A stretch of DNA of 39,662 nucleotides from Cyanobacterium sp. T60_A2020_053 (lineage in GTDB: Bacteria; Cyanobacteriota; Cyanobacteriia; Cyanobacteriales; Cyanobacteriaceae). Both the position numbers and the translations under genes were made by a program. How positions within the stretch are numbered: the stretch's first letter is position 1; the number at the start of each line of letters is the position of its first letter. Shown here one piece after another: positions 36,345 to 39,662 of this stretch. The notes under the pieces are model-generated. The model made no database searches. It saw nothing but the letters and a program-made list of their open reading frames with translations, and was not told the DNA's origin. The stretch spans positions 1-39,662 of the forward strand of contig JACYMF010000033.1 in assembly GCA_015272165.1 (NCBI GenBank). The letters run 5' to 3'.

Positions 36345-37943
36345 ATGAGTTACTGGAAAGCAGGTACAATTATCCAGAAAGGAAAATATGTCATCGAAAA
36401 AGTATTAGGGGCGGGGGGCGCTGGTATTACTTATCGGGCTAAAAATACTAAAAATAATGGTACTGTTGCCATTAAAACCCTTAACGCTACCATTCAAGCT
36501 CAACCTAATTTTAAAAAACATCAAGAAAGATTTATCCAAGAGGCTTTCCGTTTAGCTAAATGTTCTCATCCTCACGTCATTAGAGTGGATGATGTGTGTC
36601 AAGAAGGAGAATTATGGTGCATGATGATGGAATATATCGATGGTGGTAATTTAGAGACGGTAGCCAAAAAACAGGGTAAATTAGCGGAAAAAGAAGCGAT
36701 TAAATATATTAGTGATATTGCCAGCGCCCTCAACTATATTCATGAGCGTGGGATTTTACATCGAGACGTGAAACCAGCTAATATCATGATTAGAAAAGAA
36801 ACCAATGAAGCGGTATTGATTGATTTCGGTTTAGCGAGAGAATTTGTCACAGATCAAACTCAAATCCATACTAACTCAAGAACAGAAGGATTTGCTCCCC
36901 TTGAACAGTATCTCAGGAGTGCGCGGAGGGGCGCTTATACGGATGTTTACGCCCTTTCCGCCACCCTTTACTATGTTTTAACCCTACAAATTCCCTTCCC
37001 TGCACAATTTCGGAATCAAGGTATGGCTCTGATTTCCCCACAACAACATAACCCAGACATTAGTTATCGCACCTGTGAAGCAATTATCAAGGGCATGGAA
37101 TTGGAAGCGGAAGCGCGCCCTCAATCCGTAGGGGAATGGTTAACGTTATTATCTGATGAAATTACTCTCAATGCCATCGAGTTTGAAAGTGAAACGGAAA
37201 CCGAACCAGATTTACCACTGTTACCCCTTCCTCCCCTGCCCAAGAAACGTAGTAAAACTAAGGAAAAACCATCTCAAACCGCCACTATAGCCCCCCCTAC
37301 TGCAAGTAGTAATTATGATCCTTTTGCCCCGGAAAGATTTATCGGTAATTCTTTACCGCCACAACAACAGAAAGTAGTGGCGACTTTTTTTGCGGAAATA
37401 TCTCAAAATAATCTCAAAAATATTGAAGAAGTAAAAACGGTAATTTCTTCCCCTAATACGGTAATTGAACCTGATCATATTTCCTTACCTTCTGCCGTAG
37501 GTATGGATTATCGGGCGCTGGAGGAGTTACTCAAAGCTGAAAAATGGGCAGAGGCGGACCATAAAACTAATGAATTGATGTTAAAAGTAGTCAAAAAAGG
37601 TAGTAGTGGTTGGATTGATCGTAATACCATGGCACAATTTCCCTGTGAAGACTTTAGCACCATAGATCAACTATGGGTAAAATATAGTCAAGGAAAATTT
37701 GGTTTTTCCGTACAAAAAAGAATATATCAAAGTTTAGGGGGAAAAAGAAACTATGATAAAAAAATCTGGGATAACATTGGGGATAAATTGGGGTGGCGCT
37801 CGCAAGGCATCTGGTTATTTAAAGATAGCTTAATTTATGATCTCAGCGCCCCCCTCGGTCATCTTCCTAGTCTAGCAAATTCAGGCATCCTCGAACGGGG
37901 TATTTATACTTTGATGGCGCGCGCTATGGATTGTAATATTTAG
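36345..37943 (+). CDS. Ser/Thr protein kinase fused to a GUN4 domain
   Basis: A 532-residue two-domain protein. Residues 1-270 are a Hanks-type kinase: glycine loop GAGGAG (22-27), Lys44 in VAIKTL, HRDVKPANIM catalytic loop, DFGLARE, and an APLEQY activation-segment end. A proline-rich linker (about 285-325) has PLLPLPPLPKKR. The C-terminal ~145 residues are a GUN4 domain: LEELLKAEKWAEADHKTNEL, WIDRNTMAQFPCEDF, LWVKYSQGKFGFSVQK and GWRSQGIWLF. GUN4 binds tetrapyrroles and stimulates Mg-chelatase, so the fusion could link porphyrin level to phosphorylation. No transmembrane helix is seen. Such kinase-GUN4 fusions occur in cyanobacteria; the substrate is unknown. Confidence 0.93.
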   Translation: MSYWKAGTIIQKGKYVIEKVLGAGGAGITYRAKNTKNNGTVAIKTLNATIQAQPNFKKHQERFIQEAFRLAKCSHPHVIRVDDVCQEGELWCMMMEYIDGGNLETVAKKQGKLAEKEAIKYISDIASALNYIHERGILHRDVKPANIMIRKETNEAVLIDFGLAREFVTDQTQIHTNSRTEGFAPLEQYLRSARRGAYTDVYALSATLYYVLTLQIPFPAQFRNQGMALISPQQHNPDISYRTCEAIIKGMELEAEARPQSVGEWLTLLSDEITLNAIEFESETETEPDLPLLPLPPLPKKRSKTKEKPSQTATIAPPTASSNYDPFAPERFIGNSLPPQQQKVVATFFAEISQNNLKNIEEVKTVISSPNTVIEPDHISLPSAVGMDYRALEELLKAEKWAEADHKTNELMLKVVKKGSSGWIDRNTMAQFPCEDFSTIDQLWVKYSQGKFGFSVQKRIYQSLGGKRNYDKKIWDNIGDKLGWRSQGIWLFKDSLIYDLSAPLGHLPSLANSGILERGIYTLMARAMDCNI

Positions 37944-38159
37944 GAGAAGCAGAGGGAGAAGGGGAAGAAAGGGAAGCAGAGGAAGCAGAGGAGATTAGGA
38001 GAAAGGGGGATGAGGGGTAGAGGTGATGAGGAGATGAGAAAATAAAATTTAGAAAACAATTAATTTCACATTCTAAATTCTGCATTCATTATCAATAGTC
38101 CATTATCAATTGTCAATTATCAATTATTCATTGTCCATTATCAATTGCCCATTGTTTTT
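37944..38159. repeat. Purine-rich tract followed by short tandem repeats
   Basis: Between the kinase and cinA, 37943-38036 is almost pure purine on the + strand (GGAGAAG/GAAGCAGAG words). It is followed by ATTATCAATTGTCAATT-type repeats to 38150. No gene is visible. The purine tract could form triplex or H-DNA, but that is speculative. Confidence 0.7.
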
Positions 38160-39422
38160 ATGACAGCAGAAATTATTTGTATTGGTACTGAAATTCTTTT
38201 AGGTGATATTCTCAACAGCAATAGTCAGTTTTTAGCTCAAGAATTAGCTAGTTTAGGTATCCCTCACTATTATCAAACGGTAGTCGGTGATAATATACAG
38301 CGCATTCACCAAGTTATTAATACTGCCATTAGTAGATCATCTATACTGATTTTTACGGGCGGATTAGGTCCTACTCCTGATGATTTAAGCACCGAAGCCA
38401 TCGCCAGTTATTTTAATACTCCTTTAATAGAAAAAGAGGAGATTTTAAAGGAAATTGAAGTAAAGTTTGCCCAAAGAGGGCGCGAAATGACGGCAAATAA
38501 TCGCAAACAAGCATTAGTGGCGGAGGGCGCTGAAATTCTGCCCAATGCCACAGGTACAGCGCCCGGCATGATATGGGAAAAGGATAATTTGATTATTTTG
38601 ACCTTTCCGGGAGTGCCTTCGGAAATGAAGCAAATGTGGCGAGATACAGCGATTCCTTTTTTGAAAAGTAAGGGTTGGGGAAAATCGGTCATTTACAGTG
38701 AAATGATGCGGTTTCGAGGTATTGGTGAGTCAGCATTGGCGGAAAAAGTAACTCATTTATTTGATTTAACTAACCCCACGGTAGCGCCCTACGCCTCCCA
38801 TGGAGAGGTAAAGCTAAGAGTCAGCGCCCTTGCGCCTAGCCAAGAAGAAGCAGAAAATTTAATTAAACCAGTGGCAGAAGAAATTAAAACTATCGCTGGA
38901 CATGACTATTTTGGCAGTAATGAGGATACCATCGCTTCGGTGGTGGGCGATTTATTACGGCAACGGGGGGAAACGGTGGCAGTGGCAGAGTCTTGTACAG
39001 GAGGCGGATTAGGCGCACTCCTCACTGATCAGAGCGGTAGTTCTGCTTATTTTGTGGGGGGAGTCATTGCCTACAGTAATGAGGTTAAAATGAGCCTTCT
39101 AGGGGTTACTGAGGACATTTTGCAAGGGCATGGAGCAGTATCAGCGCCCGTCGCCGAACAAATGGCGGTGGGGGTAATGCAAAAATTAGGTAGTAGTTGG
39201 GGTATTGCTATTACGGGTATTGCTGGACCTGATGGCGGTAGTGAGGATAAACCTGTGGGTTTAGTTTACATGGGTATTGCCTCGGCGGAGGGCGCTGTTT
39301 ATAGCTATCGTCATACTTTCGGTGTCAATCGTGATCGTAATTTGATTCGTTATTTGGCGGCGCGAGGGGCATTAGATCAATTACGGCGCTTATTATCAAA
39401 AGAAAAAAATGATAAAACCTAA
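38160..39422 (+). CDS. cinA: CinA-type protein: MoaB-like domain plus nicotinamide-nucleotide amidase domain
   Basis: Starting at ATG 38160 (MTAEIICIGTEILLGDILNS) gives 420 residues, the standard CinA length. An in-frame TTG 15 bp upstream would add five non-conserved residues. Residues 1-170 form the molybdopterin-binding-like COG1058 domain (FTGGLGPTPDDLSTEA, FPGVPSEMKQMW), linked to ADP-ribose pyrophosphatase activity. Residues 260-415 form the PncC deamidase domain (VAESCTGGGLGALLTD, GVIAYSNEVKMSLLGV, GITGIAGPDGGSEDKPVGLV), which recycles nicotinamide mononucleotide. It is followed by an overlapping small gene. Full-length and apparently intact. Confidence 0.95.
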   Translation: MTAEIICIGTEILLGDILNSNSQFLAQELASLGIPHYYQTVVGDNIQRIHQVINTAISRSSILIFTGGLGPTPDDLSTEAIASYFNTPLIEKEEILKEIEVKFAQRGREMTANNRKQALVAEGAEILPNATGTAPGMIWEKDNLIILTFPGVPSEMKQMWRDTAIPFLKSKGWGKSVIYSEMMRFRGIGESALAEKVTHLFDLTNPTVAPYASHGEVKLRVSALAPSQEEAENLIKPVAEEIKTIAGHDYFGSNEDTIASVVGDLLRQRGETVAVAESCTGGGLGALLTDQSGSSAYFVGGVIAYSNEVKMSLLGVTEDILQGHGAVSAPVAEQMAVGVMQKLGSSWGIAITGIAGPDGGSEDKPVGLVYMGIASAEGAVYSYRHTFGVNRDRNLIRYLAARGALDQLRRLLSKEKNDKT

Positions 39423-39603
39423 TTTATTTGATGTTGTTGAATTATTAACTGATATACCAGAAAGAAATCTCAAAAAAGGTGAGCAAGGCGCAATCATTGA
39501 AGATTATCAAGACGGATTTTTTGAAATCGAATTTTGCAATAACTACGGTGAAACCATCGCCTTATGTCCTATCTTAAAAATGTCAAAAGAGGACTCCCGT
39601 TGA
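39409..39603 (+). CDS. DUF4926-type small protein
   Basis: A 64-residue protein with FDVVELLTDIPERNLKKGEQ then GAIIEDYQDGFFEIEFCNNY, the typical DUF4926 pattern: a small beta-rich domain common in cyanobacteria, often near toxin-antitoxin or nuclease genes and of unknown function. It overlaps the end of cinA by 14 bp in another frame. The stop codon lies in an inverted repeat. Confidence 0.82.
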   Translation: MIKPNLFDVVELLTDIPERNLKKGEQGAIIEDYQDGFFEIEFCNNYGETIALCPILKMSKEDSR

Positions 39604-39642
39604 ATTTGACAACAAAAAAAAGACACTTCAAATCAACGGGAG
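39594..39642. terminator. Inverted repeat overlapping the last stop codon
   Basis: CTCCCGTTGAATTTGA (39594-39609) and TCAAATCAACGGGAG (39628-39642) form a 15-bp stem with one bulged A around an 18-bp A-rich loop. No T-run follows, so it may be a rho-independent-like terminator on the opposite strand or part of a repeat. A related CCCGTTGATTTCA lies near position 29. Confidence 0.45.
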
Positions 39643-39662
39643 ACGGGGCTTATAAAGGGGCG

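Noticed and set aside
38145-38159. Upstream TTG start for CinA
   Set aside because: It adds five residues within repeat-derived sequence. ATG 38160 gives the canonical CinA N terminus.
1-39662. tRNA or rRNA genes
   Set aside because: No cloverleaf with a TTCRANNC arm or rRNA signature was noticed by eye.

Overview
The window is a cyanobacterial chromosome or plasmid segment. It is AT-rich and carries genes typical of cyanobacteria: ycf20 (DUF565), a Ser/Thr kinase fused to a GUN4 domain, cobyric acid synthase, a cyanobacterial-type ClpP, and an AmtB-type ammonium transporter. Intergenic regions hold heptamer-like short tandem repeats. The usual cyanobacterial HIP1 octamer is seen only once (2269-2276). 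In its place a GGGCGCT/AGCGCCC word is scattered through nearly every gene. A unicellular Chroococcales-type genome (Cyanobacterium/Geminocystis-like) is a reasonable guess, not a demonstrated identity.

Layout. 1-3195: an ArsR-type regulator and a type II topoisomerase A subunit. 3196-3666: repeat-bearing spacer DNA. 3667-28600: one large type III CRISPR-Cas locus. cas6, with a C-terminal helix-turn-helix extension, reads leftward. Divergent from it runs a rightward effector set: cas10 without an HD domain, a Cas7-Cas5-Cas11-like fusion, a double Cas7, csx19, a PIN-type toxin-antitoxin pair, and a Cas7 with a large insertion. A Uma2-type nuclease gene and two CARF genes follow. A small membrane protein lies on the opposite strand, then cas1, cas2, a leader and a CRISPR array of about 116 repeats (19432-28484), with a decayed repeat further out. 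28744-39603: housekeeping and transport genes (K+ channel, Amt, ycf20, cobQ, S8-type protease, clpP, kinase-GUN4, cinA, DUF4926).

How it fits together. cas1-cas2 add spacers at the leader end. The + strand transcript of the array is probably cut by Cas6 below a short C4/G4 hairpin, leaving the 8-nt handle ACUGAAAC. The fused Cas7/Cas5/Cas11 subunits plus Cas10 and Csx19 match the composition of the type III-Dv RNA-cleaving complex known from Synechocystis, described as an intermediate between multi-subunit and single-protein type III effectors. Cas10 keeps GGDD, so it should make cyclic oligoadenylate for the two CARF proteins. The main points of interest are the III-Dv-like effector next to a dedicated Cas6, the Cas6-HTH fusion, the CARF protein with an unrecognised C-terminal domain, a perfect four-unit duplication in the array, and two spacers that overlap the same protein-coding stretch and differ only at synonymous positions.
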